In this document: positions 25,477-34,491 of the stretch, piece after piece
Position numbering within the stretch: position 1 is the stretch's first letter
Layout: each line of letters starts with the position of its first letter
NCBI RefSeq assembly: GCF_017742835.1
Contig: NZ_CP072392.1
Span: 4,301,695-4,365,694, forward strand
Direction: 5' to 3'
Origin: Aquabacter sp. L1I39
Lineage (GTDB): Bacteria > Pseudomonadota > Alphaproteobacteria > Rhizobiales > Xanthobacteraceae
DNA: 64,000 bases
Notes under the pieces: generated by a model
What the model was told of the DNA's origin: nothing
Databases searched by the model: none
Seen by the model: only the letters and a program-made list of their open reading frames with translations
Program-made: the position numbers and the translations under genes

Positions 25477-26805
25477 TCACAGCCGGCTGTCGGGAGTGAG
25501 GCGCGTGCCGTCCACCAGGCGCGCATAGCGGAAGGGATGGGGGGCCACCACCGGCGCGCGGCCCTCGATGAGATCGGCCGCCAGCACACCCGCCGCCGGC
25601 CCGATGCCGAAGCCGTGGCCGCTGAAGCCGGTGGAGAGATAGAGCCCGTCCATCTTTGGCACGGAGGAGATGACCGGCACCGCATCGGGCAGGGAATCGA
25701 TGGCGCCACCCCAGCTCTCGGCGATGGCGAGGTCCGCCAGTTCCGGATAGGCGGTCTTGAAGCCGTCCATGGCGAGCGCCAGAAGCTCGGGATCGGGCGC
25801 CGGGTCCCAGATGCGGGTCTTCTCGAACGGGGTCACGTCGCCCGGTCCCCAGGCGGCGGACTGGAACAATTCCTCGAAGAAGGACCGGCCGAACCGGATC
25901 TTCAACCCCTTCCGCCGCTGGAGGAAGGTGGGCAGGAAGGCGAGGCCGTATCTCAAAAGCGAGGGCGTGATGTGCACCGTACCGCGCCCGCTCATGGCCA
26001 CCGTATAGCCGCCATCGGTGCGGGGGCGGGCGGAAAAGCCGGTGGTGGAGGTGGAGGCCACCATCACCTGCGGCCCCGGCGTGGTCCGCGCCACCGATCC
26101 GCACACCACCGCCTGCGGCAGGTCGATGCCGTGGCGGCGGCAGAAGAGCGAGGACCAGGCGCCCCCCGCCACCAGCACCGCATTGGTGCGGATGGTGCCG
26201 CGCTCGGTGACAACAGCGCTCACCTTGCCGCCGGTGGTCTCCAGGAGCCGGGCGGCACAGTTCTCGAACACCTGCGCTCCGAGGCGCCGGGCGCCGGCGG
26301 CAATGGCGGGGGCGGCCATGGCGGGTTCCGCGCGGCCATCGCTCGGTGTGGTCAGCCCGCCGATCCAGCGCTTGCGGCTGCCCGGCGTGCGGGCCTGCGC
26401 CTCTTCCGCCGACAGGAGGGTGGAATGGATCTGATGCTCCCGCGCCACCTTGGACCAGCGCTCCCAGGAGGCCAGTTCGGCGGGATTGTCGGTGACGAAG
26501 ACCACGCCCGTCTGCTGGAAGCCCAGGTCCCGGCCGATTTCCTGCGGCAGGCTCTGCCACAGGCCGATGGCATGGCGCATGAGGTCCAGTTCGCCCACGT
26601 CCCGGCCCTGCTGGCGGCACCAGCCCCAATTGCGGCTGGACTGCTCGGCGCCCACAATGCCCTTTTCCAGCACCGCCACCTTGTGCCCGCGCTTGGCCAG
26701 CATGTAGGCGGCGGAGACGCCCGCTATGCCTCCCCCGATCACCACCACGTCGGCGGCGTCGGGAAGGGTGGTGTCGGTTTCGATGCGGTCGAGGGGCTGG
26801 CGCAT
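25477..26805 (-). CDS. FAD-dependent oxidoreductase (DAO family)
   Basis: This is a 442-residue D-amino-acid-oxidase/sarcosine-oxidase-type flavoprotein. The dinucleotide-binding GGGIAGVSAAYMLAKRG motif is near residues 25-40, and the C-terminal FSGHGFGIGPAAG block closes the FAD site. Such enzymes oxidise secondary or primary amines of N-methyl or D-amino acids. The ATG at 26805 has GGAG 7 nt upstream and is preferred over a GTG at 26844. Its stop is 4 bp from the convergent RpiR stop. It lies downstream of the OYE and HyuAB genes on the same strand. Confidence 0.88.
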   Translation of the reverse strand: MRQPLDRIETDTTLPDAADVVVIGGGIAGVSAAYMLAKRGHKVAVLEKGIVGAEQSSRNWGWCRQQGRDVGELDLMRHAIGLWQSLPQEIGRDLGFQQTGVVFVTDNPAELASWERWSKVAREHQIHSTLLSAEEAQARTPGSRKRWIGGLTTPSDGRAEPAMAAPAIAAGARRLGAQVFENCAARLLETTGGKVSAVVTERGTIRTNAVLVAGGAWSSLFCRRHGIDLPQAVVCGSVARTTPGPQVMVASTSTTGFSARPRTDGGYTVAMSGRGTVHITPSLLRYGLAFLPTFLQRRKGLKIRFGRSFFEELFQSAAWGPGDVTPFEKTRIWDPAPDPELLALAMDGFKTAYPELADLAIAESWGGAIDSLPDAVPVISSVPKMDGLYLSTGFSGHGFGIGPAAGVLAADLIEGRAPVVAPHPFRYARLVDGTRLTPDSRL

Positions 26806-26862
26806 GCGCGCACTCCGGGAAGGCGGGGCCGGAGTATCCGGCACACGAAAAATGGGAAAGCG

Positions 26863-28062
26863 TCAGTCCTCGACGCCGATCTTCTCGCGCAATTGCAACC
26901 ACCAGCCATAAGAGGGTGGCCAGTGGCGCCAGAGCGGGTCGGCGTTCAGCGCCTGCGCCGCATGGAGGCCCCAATGGGGATCCACCAGCGCCTCTCGGCC
27001 GATGGCGATGAGGTCCGCCTGGCCGCGCTGGAGGATGGCCTCCGCCTGCGGCCCGTCCAGGATCACGCCCACCGCCATGGTGGGCACGCCGGTCTCGGCG
27101 CGGATGCGCTCGGCATAAGGCACCTGGTGGCCCTTCTTCAGCTTCTTGCGCTCGCGGGCATAGTCCATCATGGAGTTTTCCGCCCGGATGCCGCCCGACG
27201 AGCAGTCGATGAGATCGACGCCCCGCGCGGCCAGTTCCCGCGCCAGGATGCAGCTGTCCTCGATGGTCCAGCCGTCCGTGCGGCTGTCGAGGTCGGCGCG
27301 CCAGTCCACGCAGGAGAGGCGGAAGAAGAGCGGCTTGTGCGCGGGCAGATTGGCCCGCACCGCTTCGGCGATTTCCAGCGCGATCCGCATGCGGCCGGCG
27401 AGGTCGCCGCCATAGGCATCCTCGCGCTTATTGGCCACCGGCGAGAGGAAGGAATGGATGAGATAGCCGTGGGCGGCGTGGATGTCGAAGCAGTCGAAGC
27501 CGGCGGCATCGGCGCGGCGGGCGGCGGCGCCATAGGCGGCCACCAGCGTCTCGATCTCGGACACGGTCAAGGCGCGGGGCTGGTGCCAGTTGGAGACGCT
27601 CGCCACCGTGGTGGAGGAGACCGGCTGCCAGGGCGGCTCGCCCTTGGCCGCTTCCGCTTCGCCCAAGGGGCCGAGGCCCTCCCAGGGGCGCTGGCGGGCG
27701 GATTTGGGGCCGGCATGATGAAGCTGGGCGGCGGCGATCACGCCCTCGCCATGCAGGAGGTCCACGATGCGGGCGAGCGGCGCGATCTGGGCGTCATCCC
27801 AGAGGCCGAGATCCCCATAGGTGTTGCGGCCGATGGGGTCGACGATCAGCCCTTCCGTCATCACCGTGCCGGCGCCGCCGATGGCGTACTTGGCCAGATG
27901 CTGGAAATGCCAGTCCGTGGCCAGCCCATCCGGGCGCGCCTTGTACATCTGCATGGGCGCGATGACGATGCGGTTCGGGAAGGTGATCCCGCGCAAGGTG
28001 AAGGGCGAGAAGAGCAGCGTCTGCGCGCCCTCGGGGGCGGCTGCGGCAGTGGCGGCGGACAT
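26863..28062 (-). CDS. NADH:flavin oxidoreductase / Old Yellow Enzyme family (YqjM-like)
   Basis: This is a 399-residue FMN TIM-barrel oxidoreductase. The flavin-binding start FSPFTLRGITFPNRIVIAPM, the QLHHAG segment, the catalytic His/His-type block DIHAAHGYLIHSFLSP and the phosphate-binding AIGREALVDPHW are present. OYE relatives reduce activated C=C bonds or demethylate N-methyl compounds (for example the trimethylamine- and stachydrine-type branches). It sits between HyuB and the DAO-type oxidase in one minus-strand block. Confidence 0.88.
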   Translation of the reverse strand: MSAATAAAAPEGAQTLLFSPFTLRGITFPNRIVIAPMQMYKARPDGLATDWHFQHLAKYAIGGAGTVMTEGLIVDPIGRNTYGDLGLWDDAQIAPLARIVDLLHGEGVIAAAQLHHAGPKSARQRPWEGLGPLGEAEAAKGEPPWQPVSSTTVASVSNWHQPRALTVSEIETLVAAYGAAARRADAAGFDCFDIHAAHGYLIHSFLSPVANKREDAYGGDLAGRMRIALEIAEAVRANLPAHKPLFFRLSCVDWRADLDSRTDGWTIEDSCILARELAARGVDLIDCSSGGIRAENSMMDYARERKKLKKGHQVPYAERIRAETGVPTMAVGVILDGPQAEAILQRGQADLIAIGREALVDPHWGLHAAQALNADPLWRHWPPSYGWWLQLREKIGVED

Positions 28063-28176
28063 GGTGAGGCGCTCCCCGTTCAGGAGGTCGGACGGCTTGG
28101 GGCCTCCGGCCGATGATGATCCGCGTGAGGCCGCGCCCCGCTGTCATGCGCGGCGCGGATCTGGGTGGACGCGCCT

Positions 28177-30210
28177 TTAGTGCGCGGAGGCCTTGCCGCC
28201 GGCGCGGGCGGGCGGGTCGATGGTGTCGAGGGCCGGCAGATCGGCGAAGCGGGTGGCAAGCGCCGTATAGGCCGCCTCCAACTCCTTCACCCCACCGTCG
28301 GGACCGGCCACCTGGCCTTCCATGGCCTTGAAGAGCTGATGCTTCACAAAGAAGCGCCAGGTCACCTGCACCTTGGCGAGGATGCGGGTGAGGAGGTCGT
28401 AGCGGGCGTCCGTCCACACCGCCTCGAAAGCCACGCGGCCGGCGCCATGGGCGTAATGGCCAACCACCGGCTCGGCGGCGAGCGCGGCGCGCAGGCGGGC
28501 GGTGGTGACCTCGTCCACGACCCCATCGGCGGTGAGCGCCACGCCATAGTCGGAGCGGGCACGCGCGGCGGAGATGAAGCCGCACTGCACGTCATGCAGC
28601 ACCTTCTCCACCGGCCGCTCATGAGGCGGGCCATAGCCGCCAGAGCCGGGGCCCTTCAAGAGCAGGATGTCGCCCGGCTGCATGTGCACGATGTCCGCAT
28701 TGCCCAGTTCCTCGGGCGCGGGGCCTTCCGGGTTGCGGGTGAAGGAGGACACCGCGCCCGCCTTGCCGCCCAAGATGCCCCAGGCGCCGATGATGGAGCG
28801 GTCGCGGTTGCGGGCGGTGACCATGGACTGGGGCGTGAAGAGCTGGAACTCCATCATCAGCCCGGAGCCGCCGCGATAGAGGCCCGCGCCACCGGAATCC
28901 GGCACGAGGCCATATTTGCGCACGCGCACCGGGATCTCGCTCTCATTGATCTCCACGGGCGTGTTCTTGAGGAAGGACATGTTGGCGCCACTGCCTTCCG
29001 CGCCATCCGCGAACGGCCCGCCGCCGCCGCCGCCGCCGATCGGGCCGATGGAGGCCATGACGGTGCGCCCGTCGCGGGTGGAGGTTTTCACGTTCACGAG
29101 GCTGAGGCCGTTGCCCGGGGAGGCCGGCAGGCGGTCCGGCAAAGCCTGCGTGAACACGCCGATCACCGCCGTCTGGGTGACGTTGCACAGGAGCGAGCGC
29201 ATGCCCACCGCCGCCGGATGCACGCAATTGACCACCGAGCCTTCCGGCAGAATGGTCTCCAGCATGCGCACCGTGCCCGAATTGAGGATGATGGTCGGGT
29301 CGAGCGTGTAGAGCACATAGACGAGGCCCACCGTCACCAGCGAGTGGTGCGGATTGCCGCCGGTGGGCATGTTGAGGGAGGAGGAGAGCTGCGGGTCGGT
29401 GCCGGTGAAGTCCAGCACCACCTTGTCGCCCCGGATGCGGGCGGTGACGCAGATGCGCACCGGATAGCCGCCGGCGGAATCCTCGTCCGCATAGTCCGAG
29501 AAGGTGTAGTCGCCGTCGGGGATGGAGCGGATGATGGTGCGCGCCTGCTCCTCGGCATAGTCGAGCAACTGGTCGAGGCCGGCCTTGAAGGCCTCCACGC
29601 CGAAGCGCTCGATGATGTCGTGCACCTTGCGCTCACCCACTTTCACGCAGGCGAGCTGGGCGTTGAGGTCGCCCCAATTCTGCTCGGGCACGCGTACATT
29701 GAGGGCGAGGATGCGCAGCAATTCCTCGTTCATCACCCCGTCGCGCATAAGGCGCATGGGCGGAATGCGGATGCCTTCCTGATGCACCTCGGTGAGCGTG
29801 CGCGACAGCGAGGCCGGCACCGCCCCGCCAATGTCCGTGTTGTGGATGTGGTTGCCCACGAAGCAGACCAATTCGCCCTTGTGGAACACCGGCATCCAGA
29901 TGTGCATGTCCGGCGGGTGGGTGGCCACATAACCGCTATAGGGGTCGTTGGTGCAGTAGACGTCGCCTTCCTGGTAGTCATCGAACATGCGGATGACCGG
30001 GCCATAATCGAGGCCCGTGTACCAGGTGGCGCCCATGCTCTTGGGCGAGGCCACCGTGGCGCCGGTGCGCGTCATGAGCTGGCAGGAGAAGTCTTCCGTC
30101 TCCTTCACGAAGGTGGAATAGGCGGTGCGCATGAGCGTGTAGCCCATGCTCTCGGCCGCCGCCGCGCAGTGATTGGCCAGGACCTGGAGGACCGCCTTGT
30201 CGATGATCAT
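28177..30210 (-). CDS. hyuB: hydantoinase B/oxoprolinase family subunit
   Basis: This is a 677-residue HyuB-type subunit. Typical blocks include SCQLMTRTGATVASP, CTNDPYSGYVATHPPDM and NHIHNTDIGG near the N-terminus. A seven-glycine run (GPIGGGGGGGPFADG, encoded at about 29018-29040) sits in the nucleotide/ligand loop. The last 100 residues extend beyond the usual 590-residue HyuB and resemble the longer subunits of caprolactamase/acetophenone-carboxylase-like enzymes. With HyuA it performs ATP-dependent hydrolysis or carboxylation of a cyclic amide. Its ATG overlaps the hyuA stop (30207-30210), so the subunits are made together. Confidence 0.93.
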   Translation of the reverse strand: MIIDKAVLQVLANHCAAAAESMGYTLMRTAYSTFVKETEDFSCQLMTRTGATVASPKSMGATWYTGLDYGPVIRMFDDYQEGDVYCTNDPYSGYVATHPPDMHIWMPVFHKGELVCFVGNHIHNTDIGGAVPASLSRTLTEVHQEGIRIPPMRLMRDGVMNEELLRILALNVRVPEQNWGDLNAQLACVKVGERKVHDIIERFGVEAFKAGLDQLLDYAEEQARTIIRSIPDGDYTFSDYADEDSAGGYPVRICVTARIRGDKVVLDFTGTDPQLSSSLNMPTGGNPHHSLVTVGLVYVLYTLDPTIILNSGTVRMLETILPEGSVVNCVHPAAVGMRSLLCNVTQTAVIGVFTQALPDRLPASPGNGLSLVNVKTSTRDGRTVMASIGPIGGGGGGGPFADGAEGSGANMSFLKNTPVEINESEIPVRVRKYGLVPDSGGAGLYRGGSGLMMEFQLFTPQSMVTARNRDRSIIGAWGILGGKAGAVSSFTRNPEGPAPEELGNADIVHMQPGDILLLKGPGSGGYGPPHERPVEKVLHDVQCGFISAARARSDYGVALTADGVVDEVTTARLRAALAAEPVVGHYAHGAGRVAFEAVWTDARYDLLTRILAKVQVTWRFFVKHQLFKAMEGQVAGPDGGVKELEAAYTALATRFADLPALDTIDPPARAGGKASAH

Positions 30211-32255
30211 GCGAGGTCTCCCTGGGCAATGCGCAGATTGGCATAGGCGTCGACGGTGACGACGAAGCCGCCCGGCACCACCGTTGTGCAGTCGTCCTGC
30301 ATGACGACGCAGGGGCCGGCGAAGGTCTCGCCCGGCTTCAGGTCCGCGCGGCGATAAAGGTCCACGGTGCGCTTGGCCCCGTCCAGGAACACCTCTGCCG
30401 TGCCGGAGGCCTTGGCGATGCCCGGCACGAGCTCGTGGCGGGGCAGGTCCGGCTTTTCGGTCTCGCCGATGACCACCAGGCGCGCGGTGATGAGCTGCAC
30501 GGCGGCCTTGCGGTCCGCATGGCCATACATGCGCTCATGGGCGAGGTGGAAAGCCTCGCGGATGGCGTCGAGGTCGCCCGCATCCACCATCTCCTGGGTG
30601 AGGGGGGCGTCCAGCTCGAAAGACTGGCCGCGATAGCGCATCTCGGCGGAGAGCACGAAGCGATAGGGGCCGTCATAGCCCTGCTCGTCCTTCAGCCAGG
30701 ACAGCGCGCTCTTGGAAAGATCCTTGTAGGTCTCCTGGAGCACGCCGGGGGCCTCCGGCGACAGGTCCAGATAGAGCGTCTTGATGAAGTCGTTCTTCAG
30801 GTCGGCGATGAGGCCGCCGAGCGCGCTGAGCACGCCGGGGGTGAGGGGCACCACCACCTCGCGCATCTTCAACTCGCGGGCGAGGAAGCAGGCCATCATG
30901 GGACCGGCGCCACCAAAGGCCAGCATGGAGAAGTCGCGCGGATCGACGCCGAAGCGGGAGAGGAGGCCCGAGACTTCCGAATACATGCCCGAGACGGCGA
31001 TCTGGATGATCGCCTCGGCGGTCTCCTCCACCGTGCGGCCGAGCTTGTCGGCCAGCTCGCCCACCACCGCGCGGGCCTTGTCCTTGTCCACCTGCACGGC
31101 GTTGTAGCCGAGGTCCGAATGGCCCACGAGGCCGGTGGAGACGAAGGCGTCCGTGATGGTCGCCCGCGTGCCGCCGCGCCCATAGCAGGCGGGACCGGGA
31201 CGGGAGCCGGCGCTTTCCGGGCCGACCTTCAGCACGCCCAGCTTGTCCACCCAGGCGATGGAGCCGCCGCCCTCGCCGATGGAGCTCACCGAGACCGAGG
31301 GAATGAAGATCTGGAAGTCGCCAATGCGCTCGCCGACGCCATATTGCGGCTGGCCGTCCATGATGAGGGCCACGTCGGCGGTGGTGCCGCCAATGTCGAG
31401 GCTCATGCAGCGCTCAAGGCCGCAGAGCTTCGCCACATGGCTGGCGCCGATGACGCCGGAGGCGGTGCCCGACAGGATCATCTGCACGCATTGCTGCTTG
31501 CCCTGCTCGGCGGTCATGATGCCGCCATTGGACTTGGTCAGGCGCGGGTCGGCGGGCACGCCCACGTCCTTCAACGCCTGTTGCAGCGAGCCGAGATAAT
31601 GGGAGACGCGGGGCTGCACATAGCCGCCGATGACGGCGGTGATGGTGCGCTCATATTCGCGGATGATGGGCCAGGTCTCGCAGGAGCAGAAGGCCGGGAC
31701 GTCCGGCACCACCTTCTCGATGATGGCCTTTGCCTCAAGCTCCAGCGCGCCGTCGCGATAGGAATGCAGGAAGGAAATGACGATGCCTTCCGCGCCCGCT
31801 GCCTTGGCGGCCAGCGCCGCCGCTTCGACGGCTTGCGTGTCCAGCTTGGTTTCCACCGAGCCGTCGGGGAGCATGCGGCCGGGAATGCCGAACACCATGT
31901 CGCGGCTGATCAGGGGCTCGGGCCGCTTGGAGAGCAGCGAATACATGTCCGGGATCTTCAGCCGGGCCAGTTCCAGGACATCGCGGAAATGCTCGGTGGT
32001 GAACAAAGCGAGCTTCAGGCCCTTGCGCTGCACCACTGTGTTCACGCCCACCGTGGTGCCGTGGGTGAAATAGACGATGTCCTGCGGCGCGATACCGTAG
32101 CGTTCCTTCAGGGAGCGCACGCCCTCCAGCACCTCGGCGCCCGGCTGGTCCGGGCGGGAGAAGACTTTCAGCGACTGGAGGGTCTTGGTCTCTTCATCGA
32201 ACAGGGCGAAGTCGGTGAAGGACCCACCGATATCGACCCCAACCCGGTACCCCAT
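30207..32255 (-). CDS. hyuA: hydantoinase A/oxoprolinase family subunit
   Basis: This is a 682-residue ATP-binding subunit of the hydantoinase/oxoprolinase/acetone-carboxylase superfamily. The ASKHA phosphate-1 motif VGVDIGGSFTDFALFD is at residues 5-20, THGTTVGVNTVVQRKG near 65-80, and a second ATP motif, SLDIGGTTADVALI, near 285. GGAG precedes the ATG by about 9 nt. There is no small gamma subunit next to it, so acetone carboxylase is unlikely; N-methylhydantoinase, oxoprolinase or a lactamase are the realistic options. It is first in the block hyuA-hyuB-OYE-DAO. Confidence 0.93.
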   Translation of the reverse strand: MGYRVGVDIGGSFTDFALFDEETKTLQSLKVFSRPDQPGAEVLEGVRSLKERYGIAPQDIVYFTHGTTVGVNTVVQRKGLKLALFTTEHFRDVLELARLKIPDMYSLLSKRPEPLISRDMVFGIPGRMLPDGSVETKLDTQAVEAAALAAKAAGAEGIVISFLHSYRDGALELEAKAIIEKVVPDVPAFCSCETWPIIREYERTITAVIGGYVQPRVSHYLGSLQQALKDVGVPADPRLTKSNGGIMTAEQGKQQCVQMILSGTASGVIGASHVAKLCGLERCMSLDIGGTTADVALIMDGQPQYGVGERIGDFQIFIPSVSVSSIGEGGGSIAWVDKLGVLKVGPESAGSRPGPACYGRGGTRATITDAFVSTGLVGHSDLGYNAVQVDKDKARAVVGELADKLGRTVEETAEAIIQIAVSGMYSEVSGLLSRFGVDPRDFSMLAFGGAGPMMACFLARELKMREVVVPLTPGVLSALGGLIADLKNDFIKTLYLDLSPEAPGVLQETYKDLSKSALSWLKDEQGYDGPYRFVLSAEMRYRGQSFELDAPLTQEMVDAGDLDAIREAFHLAHERMYGHADRKAAVQLITARLVVIGETEKPDLPRHELVPGIAKASGTAEVFLDGAKRTVDLYRRADLKPGETFAGPCVVMQDDCTTVVPGGFVVTVDAYANLRIAQGDLA

Positions 32256-32343
32256 GGGACAATCTCCGAGCGGCCGGCCACGCGGGCCGGATCAAAAATC
32301 ACGTAGAATCAGGAGTGGGATGCGCGCCAGCGCGCATGGCAAC

Positions 32344-32365
32344 GGCGCGGCCTTGGGGCCGCGCC
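32344..32365 (-). terminator. terminator-like hairpin after the binding-protein gene
   Basis: A perfect 9-bp GC stem (32344-32352 with 32357-32365) and 4-nt loop lies 11 bp past the stop of the minus-strand binding-protein gene. A second hairpin (arms 32320-32326 and 32331-32337) follows. No U-run is seen, so it may attenuate rather than fully terminate read-through into hyuA. Confidence 0.45.
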
Positions 32366-32375
32366 GCTTGGGGCC

Positions 32376-33431
32376 TCAGCGGCCGATGGTCTTGTTCCAC
32401 TGCTCCAGCCAATTGGCCTGGCGGGGCGGCAGATCCTTGAAGGGTGGGATGATGATCTCGTCGATCTTGGTGATCTCGTGGGCGACCTTGGGGTCGTAGA
32501 CCGCGTCCACATTGGGCGTGCCGTAGCGCACCTTGGAGCCGAAGCAGCCTTGCTGCTTGGCATCCAGATCGAAATTGATCAGCTCCCAGGCCAGATCCGA
32601 CGAATTCTTGGGCTTCTGCACCCAAGTGATGCCGGCCATGCCGCCGGGGGCGGGGGTGGTGTAGCCGTAGCCGGAATTGTTGTCGTCGATGAAGGCCCAG
32701 GCGCGGCCGTCCCAATAGGCGGCCATGTCGATCTCGCCGCTCTTCAGGTCGTTGAGCACCTGGTTGGGATCGGTCCACAGGGTGAGATTGCCGCTGTCCA
32801 GCATGCGCTTGGCCTGGGCAAGGCCCGGCTGGATGTTGTCGAGGCCGCCGCCATAGAGGGTGGAGAGCTGGTAGACGATGAAGGGCGAGCCGCCGCCCGT
32901 ATAATTGATGGAGGGCGCCGAGGCGCGCCACTTGCCGGAGGCGGTGCCCTCGACGAATTCCTTCCAATCCTTGGGCGGGGTCTTCACCGTCGCTTTATTA
33001 TAAATGAGCCCCATGGAGCCGTAATTGTGGGCGACGCCATAGCCGTCGCCCACGTCCGTGAAGCGCTTGGCGAGCTTGGCCAGGTTGGGCACCTTCTCCA
33101 GGGTGAACTGGTCCACCAGACCGCGATTGATGGCGTCGAAGGCAACATCGCCGGTCACCATCATGACGTCGAGGGGGGGCTTGGAGGGGTTGGCGGCGAT
33201 CTGGTTCAGCCACTGGGGCGGCGAGCCGAGGACGAGGTCCACCTTCTTGCCGGTCTTGGCCTCGAAGGGGGCGACGACGCATTCCCGGTAGGCCTTCTCC
33301 CAGATGCCGCCGAACACGCCGACCACCAGGTCGGCGGCGCTGGCCGGGCTGGCGAGGCCGGACCAGAGGCCGGCGATGGAAGCGGCGCCGATCGCCGCGT
33401 GGAGCCATTGACCCGTACGTCCGCTCATCAT
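32376..33431 (-). CDS. ABC transporter substrate-binding protein (PotD-type)
   Basis: This is a 351-residue periplasmic binding protein with a Sec signal peptide (about 33 residues, ending ASPASA before ADLVVGVFGG). The mature chain has PotD-like features: KVDLVLGSPPQWLN, the NYGSMGLIYNK hinge strand and PPKDWKEF. The double ATG at 33431/33428 has a GGGGA ribosome-binding site. It is divergent from the regulator-ATPase-permease-permease operon at 33714-37294, which lacks its own binding protein, so the two units almost certainly form one importer. Confidence 0.9.
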   Translation of the reverse strand: MMSGRTGQWLHAAIGAASIAGLWSGLASPASAADLVVGVFGGIWEKAYRECVVAPFEAKTGKKVDLVLGSPPQWLNQIAANPSKPPLDVMMVTGDVAFDAINRGLVDQFTLEKVPNLAKLAKRFTDVGDGYGVAHNYGSMGLIYNKATVKTPPKDWKEFVEGTASGKWRASAPSINYTGGGSPFIVYQLSTLYGGGLDNIQPGLAQAKRMLDSGNLTLWTDPNQVLNDLKSGEIDMAAYWDGRAWAFIDDNNSGYGYTTPAPGGMAGITWVQKPKNSSDLAWELINFDLDAKQQGCFGSKVRYGTPNVDAVYDPKVAHEITKIDEIIIPPFKDLPPRQANWLEQWNKTIGR

Positions 33432-33713
33432 CGTCCCCTTTGTTTCAATGAGCCCGTCTGGAACCGGGAAAATTTCAATCACTATTCACTATCCTAAAAA
33501 TAGGCGCAACCCGTTTGAAGCCGTTGGAGCTCGATCCTTTTGTTTTGCGATGCGGAAAAAATGTGCCGCAACCGCTCTGAAATTGAGCAAATGCAGAATT
33601 TTCAACCGTTCTTCCTTTGGCCATGTTGAGCGTGCGGGCCGCTGCATCGTAAGCTGGCCGTCCGTGTGTTGCGTCCCTCAATTTTTTAAAATACTGAATG
33701 TAGGGGATGAGGC
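33432..33713. promoter_or_regulatory. divergent regulatory region of the second PotABCD-type importer
   Basis: These 282 bp are markedly AT-rich compared with the flanks and separate the binding-protein gene (minus) from the XRE-cupin regulator operon (plus). They contain a short palindrome CCTA-AAAA-TAGG at about 33493-33504 and an A/T tract (AATTTTTTAAAAT) close to the regulator start. Both are plausible sites for promoters and for autoregulation by the XRE protein. Confidence 0.5.
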
Positions 33714-34370
33714 TTGAGTGAAGGAAAGACCGTGAAGCTGGGGTCTGAGGACGAGAGCGCCCTCACGGCGGAAGCGCCGTCCGAGCCGGCCGCCGAGGGG
33801 TCCGCCCGCGAGCAAGTGGGCGCCATGATCCGGCGCATCCGCAAGGAAAAGGGCGTGTCGCTCCAGGAATTGGCGCAGATGTCCGGCGTGTCGGTCGGCA
33901 TGCTGAGCCAGGTGGAGCGGGACCTCGCCAACCCTTCGCTGCGCGTCCTCACCTCCATCCGCAACGCGCTCGGTCTGCCCGCCAGCGCCTTCTTCTCCGA
34001 GACTGCCCCGCCGCCGGCGAAGGATCCCGCCTTCGTGCGCCGCGTGGACCAGCGCCCGCGCCTGGAGCTCGGCTATCTCAGCAAGGAGCTGCTCTCCGCC
34101 GGCACGCCGCACAATCTGCAAATGATGATCCTGCACATTCCGGTCGGCAGTTCCTCCGGCGACAAGCCTATGCGCTATCCGGCGGAAAAGGCCGGCTTCG
34201 TTCTGTCCGGCGAGTTCATCCTGCGGGTGGGCGAAGAAGAGGCGCACCTGATGGAGGGCGACAGCTTCGTCTTCGACAGCTCCATCCCCCATTCCTTCTC
34301 CAATCCCGGCACGGAACTTGCCAAAGTGCTGTGGATCATCGGCTCCATCTCCGTCGACCGACACCTTTAA
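33714..34370 (+). CDS. XRE family transcriptional regulator with C-terminal cupin domain
   Basis: This 218-residue protein has an HTH_3 domain (about residues 35-90, VGAMIRRIRKEKGVSLQELAQMSG then SVGMLSQVERD) and a C-terminal cupin_2 domain (about 130-215, with FVLSGEFILRVGEEEAHLMEGD). The architecture is that of PuuR/SutR-like regulators of amine and amino-acid catabolism. The start is uncertain: the TTG at 33714 follows GGGGATGAGG, and the GTG at 33732 follows AAGGAAAG. It is the first gene before the ATPase and permeases. Confidence 0.9.
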   Translation: MSEGKTVKLGSEDESALTAEAPSEPAAEGSAREQVGAMIRRIRKEKGVSLQELAQMSGVSVGMLSQVERDLANPSLRVLTSIRNALGLPASAFFSETAPPPAKDPAFVRRVDQRPRLELGYLSKELLSAGTPHNLQMMILHIPVGSSSGDKPMRYPAEKAGFVLSGEFILRVGEEEAHLMEGDSFVFDSSIPHSFSNPGTELAKVLWIIGSISVDRHL

Positions 34371-34491
34371 GGACGCCCCATGGACCTGAGGCCGCCGCGC
34401 TCCCCGTCCCGCCGCACAATCGGCGCCCCGGCACGCGCGCCCTCCAAGGTCCGTTCCCTTCCCTCCCTTCGCGCCCGACCGGAGGCCTGAC

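Noticed and set aside
28177..32255. Acetone carboxylase (AcxAB) as the identity of the HyuAB pair
   Set aside because: Subunit lengths differ and no gamma subunit gene or sigma-54 activator lies next to them; the genomic context is nitrogen-compound catabolism.
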